Positions 50,494 through 57,400 of a DNA stretch of 64,000 nucleotides are shown here, piece by piece. The stretch comes from CAIYRG01 sp964446945. Its GTDB lineage: Bacteria; Pseudomonadota; Alphaproteobacteria; Micropepsales; Micropepsaceae. Below the pieces are notes generated by a model. That model was not told where the DNA came from, did not search any database, and saw only the letters and a list, made by a program, of their open reading frames with translations. Position numbers and translations under genes: made by a program. Within the stretch, counting starts at the first letter, position 1, and the number at the start of each line of letters is the position of its first letter. Location of the stretch: NCBI GenBank assembly GCA_964446945.1, contig CAYUQO010000001.1:397872-461871 (forward strand). The letters run 5' to 3'.

Positions 50494-50868
50494 ATGATCG
50501 CCAAAGCACTTAAACCCTTCGAATGGGTCGGCTCAAGCTACAGGGATTTCACTTCCTTTCCGGACGCGGTCCAGCAGGAGATGGGATACGGACTTTATCT
50601 GGCTCAGACCGGCCGGATGCATGTATCGGCGAAGGCACTGAAGGGGTTTGGCAGCGCGGGCGTCGTCGAACTGGTCGAAGACGACCACCACGGGACGTAT
50701 CGCGCGATCTACACTGTAAAGTTCGACAGCGCGGTATATGTCCTGCATGCCTTCCAAAAGAAATCGAAGAAGGGCATCAAAACGCCTCGTGACGAAATCG
50801 AACTCGTACAGCGTCGATTGAAATTCGCTGAGGAAGACCATAAGTCACGGGCCAAAGGTTCAAAATGA
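50494..50868 (+). CDS. Type II toxin, RelE/HigB-like (phage-derived Gp49-like family)
   Basis: The 124-residue protein has the small RelE-fold pattern of the Gp49-like family: FEWVGSSYRDFTSFPDAVQQ, LAQTGRMHVSAKALKGFGSA, VELVEDDHHGTYRAIYTVKF, VYVLHAFQKKSKKGIKTPRD and EIELVQRRL. The TYRAIYTVKF and YVLHAFQKKS strands are the core of ribosome-dependent or free mRNA interferases. It overlaps the antitoxin gene by 4 bases; toxin-first order is the rule for HigBA-like pairs. The ATG lacks a clear GA-rich binding site and sits immediately after the palindrome, so translation may be kept low. Confidence 0.88.
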   Translation: MIAKALKPFEWVGSSYRDFTSFPDAVQQEMGYGLYLAQTGRMHVSAKALKGFGSAGVVELVEDDHHGTYRAIYTVKFDSAVYVLHAFQKKSKKGIKTPRDEIELVQRRLKFAEEDHKSRAKGSK

Positions 50869-51200
50869 CAAAGCAGGAGCGCACGTCGATCCGCCGCGGC
50901 ACAAAGAACGTCTTCGCCGATCTGGATTTTCCAGGTGCAGAGACACATCTGCTGAGGGCCGAACTGGTAAGCCGGGTGCAGGACATTCTGGAAGACAGGC
51001 AATTGACCCAGACGGAAGCTGCCAGGATCACGGGCGTCAGCCAGCCCGACTTGTCGCGGATGCTCAAAGGCCGCTTCCGTGACGTGTCTGTCGAGCGGAT
51101 CATGCGTATGCTGACGAAACTCGGCTGTGAAGTTGATATTGTGGTGAAGCCGCGGGGTCGGAAGCGTGGTTTTGAGCCCATACATCTGGATGCCACGTAA
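50865..51200 (+). CDS. Antitoxin of the XRE helix-turn-helix family (HigA2-like)
   Basis: The 111-residue protein has a short N-terminal part and an HTH domain at residues about 30-85: LVSRVQDILEDRQLTQTEAA, RITGVSQPDLSRMLKGRFRD and VSVERIMRMLTKLGCEVDIV, which match the XRE antitoxins paired with Gp49-like toxins. It should neutralise the upstream toxin and bind the palindrome at 50470-50489. Its start overlaps the toxin stop (ATGA). No gene in the same direction follows for 320 bases. Confidence 0.9.
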   Translation: MTKQERTSIRRGTKNVFADLDFPGAETHLLRAELVSRVQDILEDRQLTQTEAARITGVSQPDLSRMLKGRFRDVSVERIMRMLTKLGCEVDIVVKPRGRKRGFEPIHLDAT

Positions 51201-51236
51201 GCACCCCCTCATCGCGGCTCTCCCCTAAAATCCTTT

Positions 51237-51345
51237 GTCATCCCCGGCGAGGCGCGACCTGTCCGCCGTAGCTCGGAGAGCGAAGGCGGAAGCGCGCGAA
51301 GGTAAGCGGACCCATCCGCGCGGCGTCCGCCGCGCGAAGGATGCC
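51237..51345. repeat. Hairpin repeat, family B
   Basis: TGTCATCCCCGGCGAGGCGC head, a CTCGGAGAGCGAAGGCGGAA insert, then GCGGACCCATCCGCGCGGCG and TCCGCCGCGCGAAGGATG tail. Confidence 0.75.
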
Positions 51346-51409
51346 CAACCCGCCCCTTGGGGGCGGGTCGAAATTTGCCCAGCAAAATTTCGGGGCGGGG
51401 ACCGGCCAC
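51346..51409. repeat. Hairpin repeat, family A
   Basis: Near-identical to 46869-46931: AACCCGCCCCTTGGGGGCGGG, GAAATTTGC/GCAAAATTTC, GGGGCGGGGACCGGCCAC. Confidence 0.85.
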
Positions 51410-51477
51410 TATCCGCGAATGCGCCCCGCTACCGCCGCCGCTTTCCCACTTGTCATGGCCGGGCACGCCCCTTGAAA

Positions 51478-51520
51478 ATGTCTAATAATGCTTTACATAT
51501 GTCTAACGCTGCTTTACATT
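51478..51520 (+). promoter_or_regulatory. Tandem 21-base operators and promoter of the higBA-like operon
   Basis: Two directly adjacent 21-base copies (51478-51498 and 51499-51519) share ATGTCTAA and GCTTTACAT and differ in the centre; each is an imperfect ATGT/ACAT dyad. TTTACA (51492-51497), 17 bases and TACATT (51515-51520) fit a promoter that would start transcription at or near the GTG at 51526, making the toxin mRNA leaderless. Confidence 0.6.
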
Positions 51521-51525
51521 GACTC

Positions 51526-51801
51526 GTGATCCGCTCATTCCGAAGCCGGGCGCTACGCGACTTCTTCCTCGCTGACAATCCGCGCGGAATTCGCCCAGAC
51601 CTCTTGGAGCGTGTGCGCGGCCGGCTCCAGGTGCTTCATCGCGCGAAATCGCTCGATGACCTTCGCATACCGGGATGGCGTCTGCATGCGCTGCACAGTA
51701 AGCCCGTGCGTTATGTTCTGGCAGTGAACGGCCCCTGGCGGATTACGTTTGAATGGGAGAGCGGTGACGCCATACGCGTCGATCTGGAACAGTACCATTG
51801 A
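51526..51801 (+). CDS. higB: HigB-type toxin (RelE superfamily)
   Basis: The 91-residue protein matches the HigB plasmid-killer family: MIRSFRSRALRDFFLADNPR, then LLERVRGRLQVLHRAKSLDD, WRLHALHSKPVRYVLAVNGP, and the C-terminal WRITFEWESGDAIRVDLEQY-H with the final YH typical of the family. The start codon is GTG; no ribosome binding site precedes it and the inferred transcription start is at about the same base. It would cleave mRNA on translating ribosomes. The antitoxin gene follows, with its ATG 9 bases beyond the toxin stop. Confidence 0.9.
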   Translation: MIRSFRSRALRDFFLADNPRGIRPDLLERVRGRLQVLHRAKSLDDLRIPGWRLHALHSKPVRYVLAVNGPWRITFEWESGDAIRVDLEQYH

Positions 51802-51809
51802 GGTTTCTC

Positions 51810-52130
51810 ATGCCCCGTGAATACAAACTTCGCTCCCGGCCGAAAATGCGGCCGCCCCACCCAGGCTCAATCCTGAAGCTGGACGTTCTGCCAGCGCTGG
51901 ACGTGTCTGTCGTCCAGGCATCGCGAGAGCTCGGGGTGTCGCGTCAGCTCCTGCACGGAATCCTGGCAGAGAAACTTCCCGTCTCCGCCGAAATGGCGGT
52001 GCGGCTGGGAAAGTGGTGTGGCAATGGCCCGGATATCTGGATCGCTATGCAGCGGGATTACGACCTCTGGGTCGCCGAGCAGCGGCTTGCCTCAAAGATC
52101 AGCAAAATCCCCACGCATCAGGCAGCGTAG
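51810..52130 (+). CDS. higA: HigA-type antitoxin
   Basis: The 107-residue protein has the HigA signature: PPHPGSILKLDVLPALDVSV, ASRELGVSRQLLHGILAEKL with the helix-turn-helix, PVSAEMAVRLGKWCGNGPDI and WIAMQRDYDLWVAEQRL. It should neutralise the upstream toxin and bind the tandem repeats at 51478-51519. I choose the ATG at 51810 because TTGAGG lies at good spacing; a TTG at 51798 would add four residues and overlap the toxin stop. Confidence 0.93.
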   Translation: MPREYKLRSRPKMRPPHPGSILKLDVLPALDVSVVQASRELGVSRQLLHGILAEKLPVSAEMAVRLGKWCGNGPDIWIAMQRDYDLWVAEQRLASKISKIPTHQAA

Positions 52131-52138
52131 TCGCCCGT

Positions 52139-52198
52139 TCTCCTCCCTTGCGCGAAGCGCGGGGGAGGGTGGTCGCGCGAATGCGCGACGGAGGGGAC
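52139..52198. repeat. Hairpin repeat, family A
   Basis: TCTCCTCCCTTGCGCGAAGC, GCGGGGGAGGG, a GTCGCGCG/CGCGCGAC hairpin around AATG, and GGAGGGGAC. It lies between higA and the convergent DUF3297 gene. Confidence 0.75.
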
Positions 52199-52201
52199 AC
52201 C

Positions 52202-52438
52202 TCACCCCCGAAAATACGGCTCAACCACACCCTTCAACTTGATCGTCAGCGGCTTCCCCTTCCGGTCAACCGTATTTCCCGGCTGCACAAGTATCCAACC
52301 TTCACTCACCGAATATTCCACGACGTCATTACGTTCTTTGCCGTTGAAACGAATCCCGACACCGCGGTCGAGCGCAGCCTTATTGTAAAACGGGCTGTCC
52401 GGCAGGATGCTCAATCGGTCTGGAATCGTGTCGCTCAT
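52202..52438 (-). CDS. DUF3297 family protein
   Basis: The 78-residue protein has the near-complete DUF3297 pattern: MSDTIPDRLSILPDSPFYNK, the block GVGIRFNGKERNDVVEYSVS, EGWILVQPGN and VDRKGKPLTIKLKGVVEPYF. It is a small cytoplasmic protein conserved through proteobacteria with no known function. It is an ordinary housekeeping-type gene inside an otherwise accessory, repeat-dense region and is convergent with the higA gene. Confidence 0.92.
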   Translation of the reverse strand: MSDTIPDRLSILPDSPFYNKAALDRGVGIRFNGKERNDVVEYSVSEGWILVQPGNTVDRKGKPLTIKLKGVVEPYFRG

Positions 52439-52511
52439 TTTCAGACGCTAACGCAGAACCACATGCGACCGGAACACAATTCCGCCGATACCAGCCCGCC
52501 ACCTCCCATCA

Positions 52512-52574
52512 TGTCATGGTCGGGCGCGAAGTGACCCGACCACCCAGTAGGTGCGCGTCCGCGCGCCAAAAGAT
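52512..52574. repeat. Hairpin repeat, family B
   Basis: TGTCATGGTCGGGCGCGAAG, GACCCGACCACCCAGTAGGT, and a GCGCGTCCGCGCGC palindrome ending AAAAGATG. Confidence 0.75.
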
Positions 52575-52613
52575 GTACGCCCCGCCGCCCTCTTTCCTCC
52601 CGCTGCGCGTTTT

Positions 52614-52662
52614 TTCCTCCCCCGCGCGCGGGGGAGGGTGGTCGCGGAGCGACGGAGGGGGA
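52614..52662. repeat. Hairpin repeat, family A
   Basis: TCCTCCCCCGCGCGCGGGGG-AGGG, GTCGC/GCGAC hairpin, GGAGGGGGA. Confidence 0.8.
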
Positions 52663-52690
52663 ATTCCACCGCGCGGTCGCTTCCCCACTT

Positions 52691-52830
52691 GTCACCCCCG
52701 GCGAGCGCCTGAATTTCGCCTCCCCTGCGAAGCGGGGGAGGGTGGACCGCGCAGCGAAGCTGCGTGGTGGAGGGGGTGGAAGGGCCCCCATCCGCCGCGT
52801 GTCCACGCGGCGAAAAAATGCACTTCATGG
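52691..52830. repeat. Composite repeat: family A element nested in family B
   Basis: A family B head (TGTCACCCCCGGCGAGCGCC) is interrupted by a family A unit (52718-52776: CTCCCCTGCGAAGCGGGGGAG, GCGCAGCGAAGCTGCG, TGGTGGAGGGGG) and then continues with a family B tail (CCCATCCGCCGCGTGTCCAC, GCGGCGAAAAAATG). Confidence 0.7.
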
Positions 52831-52873
52831 GTTTGTTCTCCTCCCCCATGCGTGCGATCGCACAATTGTTTGC

Positions 52874-52930
52874 CGCCTCCCCCTTGAGGGGAGGCACGCA
52901 GTTTGCAATTTGCAAACTGCGGGTGGGGGA
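52874..52930. repeat. Hairpin repeat, family A
   Basis: Same outer stem as 45846-45900 (CCTCCCCCTTGAGGGGAGGC ... GGGTGGGGGA) but with a different inner hairpin, GCAGTTTGCA/TGCAAACTGC. Confidence 0.85.
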
Positions 52931-52966
52931 TATTGGTTCGGTCGACACAGTCGCGCGGAGCGCGCG

Positions 52967-53135
52967 ACGGAGGGGGGAATTCCACCGCGATCGCTTCCCC
53001 ACTTGTCATCCCCGGCGAGCGCCTGAATTTCTCCTCCCCTGCGAAGCGGGGGAGGGTGGACCGCGCAGCGAAGCTGCGTGGTGGAGGGGGGTGGAAGGGG
53101 ACCCATCAGCGGCAGGTCTGCGCCGCAAACTATCC
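52967..53135. repeat. Second copy of the composite A-inside-B repeat
   Basis: Repeats 52651-52789 almost base for base (GGAATTCCACCGCG, CTTCCCCACTTGTCA, the GCGAAGCGGGGGAGG unit, GTGGTGGAGGGGG), followed by a shorter family B tail. The two copies differ by small indels. Confidence 0.75.
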
Positions 53136-53163
53136 TTGTCGCGGCGCAACCACCCCCTTGCCC

Positions 53164-53616
53164 TCACTCGTTCCACTTCCCCCCAATCCCCGCGCCATAG
53201 CGGCCCGCGCCGAGAAGCGCGACGCACAGACTGCACGCCAGGAAGAAGAACGGCCCTTCCACCCGCCATCCGACGCCATTTTGCGCGAGCTGGAAGATGT
53301 GACCGGTATCGATATGGGCGAGAAGGAAAGCCATGACCATCCAGAATGTCATCATCCACGCGCCGATCCGCGCATAGATTCCGAGTATGACCATGATCGG
53401 AGCAATCCCTTCGAAGATAACCGCGCTCCACGCCAGCCCAACCGGCAGGTCCCACCGCACCAATGTGTCGCGGATCGCCTGCTCTCCGTTGATGACCGCC
53501 CAGGTGTGCAGCAGGATCAGTACACTGACGGTAACGCGCAAAATCAGCTTGGCGGCATCCTCACGTATGTCGGCCATCGCGCCCATCCGGGCTCCAGACA
53601 TTCCCATCACAGCCAT
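53164..53616 (-). CDS. DoxX family membrane protein
   Basis: The 150-residue protein has four hydrophobic segments and DoxX features: ILRVTVSVLILLHTWAVING, AWSAVIFEGIAPIMVILGIY-ARIGA, FWMVMAFLLAHIDTGHIFQL and EGPFFFLACSLCVALLGAGR-YG. DoxX proteins are small inner-membrane proteins linked to thiosulfate or redox metabolism in a few cases, otherwise unknown. The ATG at 53616 has GCAGGAGAA upstream; the internal ATG giving MADIRED is an alternative. It lies between repeat clusters. Confidence 0.85.
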   Translation of the reverse strand: MAVMGMSGARMGAMADIREDAAKLILRVTVSVLILLHTWAVINGEQAIRDTLVRWDLPVGLAWSAVIFEGIAPIMVILGIYARIGAWMMTFWMVMAFLLAHIDTGHIFQLAQNGVGWRVEGPFFFLACSLCVALLGAGRYGAGIGGKWNE

Positions 53617-53689
53617 GCTCGTTCTCCTGCGTCACTCAATCGGCCCGGCCAACGATACATCATACTCATCGCCGCCGCCGCTTCCCCAT

Positions 53690-53754
53690 CATGTCATGGT
53701 CGGGCTTGACCCGACGACCCAGCCGCGCGGCGTCTGCCGCGCGAAAAACGCATC
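53690..53754. repeat. Hairpin repeat, family B
   Basis: TGTCATGGTCGGGCTTGACC, CGACGACCCAGCCGCGCGGC and a GCGCGGCGTCTGCCGCGC hairpin ending AAAAACGCAT. Confidence 0.8.
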
Positions 53755-53808
53755 AACCCTCTCCTTGGGGGAGAGTCGATTTTGCGCAGCAAAATCGGGG
53801 AGGGGACC
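53753..53808. repeat. Hairpin repeat, family A
   Basis: CAACCCTCTCCTTGGGGGAGAG, GATTTTGC/GCAAAATC inner hairpin, GGGGAGGGGAC. Confidence 0.85.
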
Positions 53809-53857
53809 GGCCACCAGCGGTGAGCGCGCACGCCAACGCCGCCGCCACTCTCTGCTT

Positions 53858-53956
53858 CTCCTCCCCTGCGAAGCGCGGGGTAAGCGCGGACCAGAAATCG
53901 CCAGAGGCGATTTCCCGCGCGCAGGACCGCGCAGCGGAGCTGCGTGGTGGAGGGGG
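53858..53956. repeat. Hairpin repeat, family A, with an inserted palindrome
   Basis: The 53031-type unit (CTCCTCCCCTGCGAAGCG ... GCGCAGCGGAGCTGCGTGGT) is interrupted by a segment with GAAATCGCC/GGCGATTTC (53894-53914), the same hairpin seen alone at 50297-50316. Confidence 0.7.
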
Positions 53957-54489
53957 CTCCCCCCACACCGCCCTTGCGCAGGTGCAGGGATGCTGATAGG
54001 ATAATCGGTAAGATTAGGACTGCGCCCGCGGCGCATTCATCCCCAAAACGTCAAAGCTTCTGCGCGCTCACCCCGGCGCCCTTTCGCTCGTCACAGTGCG
54101 CTACAATTTTTTTGCCAGATTGGCTGCCGCTCGAAAGCCGCCGCCCGTCTGAATTAACTTTTTTGTGCAGCAAAACTTTAGTTGCGCCCACCTCCCGAAT
54201 GACGAACATTGTTTTCCGCTCGGAAGGGGGACACTCGGGCGCTGCCAATACCATCGGGGGCCTGCGCTTTGGCGAGTCTTGGAGGATTGACGCCTGAAAC
54301 CGCCGTCCGGCGTGTTGTGCTCACTGGGCTGGGCGCGTCGATCCAGGCGCTGTGGCGCTCGAAACTGACCGATCCACGTGTCCGAACACGACTGCCCTTA
54401 GAAAGTCACGTGAGGCTAACGATGGCAGCATCACCGCGGCTTATGCCGGACGCCCGACAACTTTCTTACGAGACCGCGGAGAGTGCTCG

Positions 54490-57400
54490 ATGAAGAGGCA
54501 AGAGCTTAAAGCTAACATTATCATCTCCGGGCCGATTTTCCCCGAACCGATCCAAGTCATGATGACACATGACATGGGGAATCTCGTTAAGGTCATTGGG
54601 AAAGGGCTTCGCACGGAAAAGTTCTACGATCCGGTACTCGACGACAATCAACTTCACTCTATTACAGCATCCCCTGAGCGCGAGCCTTTTGACGGTGACC
54701 CTATTCGCTTTCGACTGGGTATCGAGGGCATGCGCCTTGGGCTTGCCTACGAGTACGATCCTTATTTTTCGCTCTCGATAGCGCGCGTCGATCCGCTCCC
54801 GCATCAGCTCGAAGCTGTCTACGACTACTTCCTGAAGCTCCCTCGAATTCGGTTCCTCCTGGCCGATGATCCGGGCGCCGGCAAGACCATCATGGCCGGA
54901 CTACTTATCAAGGAACTGAAGATACGCGGATTGGCCAAACGCACCCTCATCGTCACTCCGGCGAACCTGTCCTTCCAGTGGCAGCGTGAACTTAAAGACA
55001 AATTCCGCGAAAACTTTGAGGTTATTCGCAGCGACGTACTGCGCGCGAATTATGGGTCGAACCCGTGGCAGGAGAAGAACCAGGTCATCACCTCAGTCTC
55101 ATGGGTGTCCCGAATTGAGGATGCCAAGGATTCGCTGCTGCGGAGCCATTGGGACCTCATCATCGTGGATGAGGCCCACAAAATGTCTGCGAACAGCGCT
55201 GACAAGAAGACGCTCGCTTACCAGCTAGGCGAGGCTCTTTCTGGCATGACCGATCACTATCTCCTCATGACGGCCACGCCGCACAAAGGCAATCCGCAGA
55301 ACTTCTGTATGTTCCTTTCGCTCCTCGATAGGGACGTATACGGCGATGTGAAAAGCCTTGAAGAAGCCATGCAGCGTCACGACGCGCCGTTCTACCTACG
55401 TCGCGTCAAGGAAGCGCTCGTTACGTTCCCTGATCCTGAGACAGGAAAGGTCAAGGCGCTCTTCACGAAGCGTATCGTGAAGACAAGCGAGTTCGCCATC
55501 GGCGACGACGAGTATGAGCTGTATGACCAGCTCACGCGGTACGTCGAAAATCAATCCATACGCGCCGCCGGAGAGGACAGCGCGAGAGGTCGCGCCGTCG
55601 GATTCACAATGGCAATGCTCCAACGGCGATTTGCCTCCAGTATCTACGCCGTCCGCCGAAGCCTCGAACGAATGAAGGATAAGCGGGAAAAGATTCTGGA
55701 GGACCCGGCTGCGCATCGGCAACAGCAGATCGCGAAACGGCTTCCCGACGATTTCGATGATCTGCCAGACGAAGAACAGCAGGAGCTGATCGCCGAGGCC
55801 GAAGATCAAGTTGTCTCATACAACCCCGCAGATCTACAGGAAGAGATTGCGGAGCTGAGCGTTTTGATACGTCAGGCTCAAGCACTCGAAAAGCGCGAGA
55901 CGGAGGTTAAAGTCCGCCGGTTGAAGGCACTGTTAACAGAGCGCGGGGTGTTCGAAGACCCCAATATGAAATTGCTCATCTTCACCGAACACAAGGATAC
56001 GCTCGACTTTCTGGTTGGAGACGGCAGAGATGGCCGGCCACTTGGAAAACTCCGCGAGTGGAATCTGAGCGTTACTCAGATTCACGGCGGCATGAAGATC
56101 GGCGACCGCGACACTCCGGGCACGCGCATATATGCCGAACGAGAGTTCCGTGAAAACTGCCAAGTGCTCGTAGCAACCGAGGCAGCGGGCGAGGGTATCA
56201 ACCTTCAATTCTGCTGGCTGATGGTCAACTACGACATTCCATGGAATCCCGTGCGCCTTGAACAGCGCATGGGACGCATCCATCGTTATGGCCAAGAAAA
56301 AAATTGCCTCATCTTCAATTTCGTGACGACCAACACGCGCGAAGGCCGCGTGCTTCAGAAGCTTTTTGAGCGCGTGGAGCAGATTGAGGATGACCTTGAT
56401 CCGAATAGAACCGGCAAGGTTTTCAATGTTCTCGGTGACGTGTTCCCCGGTAATCAGCTCGAAAGGATGCTGCGGGACATGTACGCCAACAACAACATGA
56501 CCGAGGAACTGATTAAGCAACGCATCATCGAGCAGGTGGACACAGAACGATTCAAGGGCATCACCAATTCGACCCTTGAAGGACTAGCAAAGCGCGAACT
56601 CAATCTATCGGCCATTCTCGGGAAGTCAGCCGAAGCACGCGAGCGGCGCCTTGTACCCGAAGTTATTCAAGACTTCTTTGTCCAATCAGCTCCAATCGCA
56701 GGCATCGCTTTGACGGAGCCGCAGCGGGGCCGTGACGCTTTCCGTATCGGCAGAGTCCCCCGGCATTTATGGCCCATAGGTGAGGCCCTGGAACCGCGCT
56801 TCGGCAGACTCGGTCGGGAATACAAGCAAATCGTATTCGACAAAGAGAAGCTTAAGGCCGATCCGACGGCGGAATGGGTCACACCCGGTCACCCGCTTTT
56901 TGAGACGGTGCGTGAAGACCTGCAAGAGAAAGTGCGCGACGATCTTACGCGTGGCGCAGTCTTCTTCGACCTCAACCGGGACAAGCCGGCTCGTCTCAAT
57001 GTCTATTCAGCAGCCGTGCGTGACGGCCGCGGCAACGAACTCCATAAGCGGCTTTTTATCGTGCAGCAACATGCTGACGGCTCAATGGAGCTAAGACAGC
57101 CGACCTATCTGCTTGACCTCATGGCAGCTCCGCAGAAAACCCCTGTCCCCGACAACATCACACTGGATGACCAGTTAGCAGAACGATTCCTTGTGGCTGA
57201 AGCGCTACAACCGTTCCTCGACGACATCGTCAAAGAACGAACACGGGAGATCGAGACGATTTCCCGCCACATGGAAATCAGCCTCAACGAACTGATTAAC
57301 CGTCAACAACTCCGCATGGCGGATTTATACGAACAACAGGAGAATGCAGACAGCAGCTCTCCGGTAGCTGCCAATATCAAGCAGGTCGAGGACCGACTTG

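Larger units (their letters stand above)
51201..51525. other. Intergenic region between the two toxin-antitoxin pairs
   Basis: No gene is supported in 325 bases. It holds a family B repeat, a family A repeat and, at the right end, tandem operator repeats of the second pair, each listed separately. Confidence 0.5.
52439..53163. other. Repeat cluster between DUF3297 and DoxX genes
   Basis: No gene is supported in 725 bases. Nearly the whole interval is family A and B hairpins, including two copies of an A-inside-B composite (52651-52789 and 52967-53099). Apparent open frames crossing it are repeat translations. Confidence 0.6.
53617..54489. other. Intergenic region between DoxX and the helicase gene
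   Basis: No gene is supported in 873 bases. The left part (53690-53956) is family B and A repeats. From 53957 to 54489 the sequence has no repeats, contains runs such as CAATTTTTTTGCC (about 54112) and TTAACTTTTTTGTG (about 54155) and short unconvincing frames. It separates the repeat-rich chromosome from the defence operon and should contain that operon's promoter and a junction. Confidence 0.5.

Noticed and set aside
49019..53956. Regularly spaced hairpin repeats considered as a CRISPR array
   Set aside because: Repeat units vary in length, orientation and inner sequence, spacing is irregular, and no cas gene is nearby.
54209..54493. Short frames just before the helicase gene as candidate regulators
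   Set aside because: They lack binding sites and helix-turn-helix or other patterns, and overlap each other in several frames.
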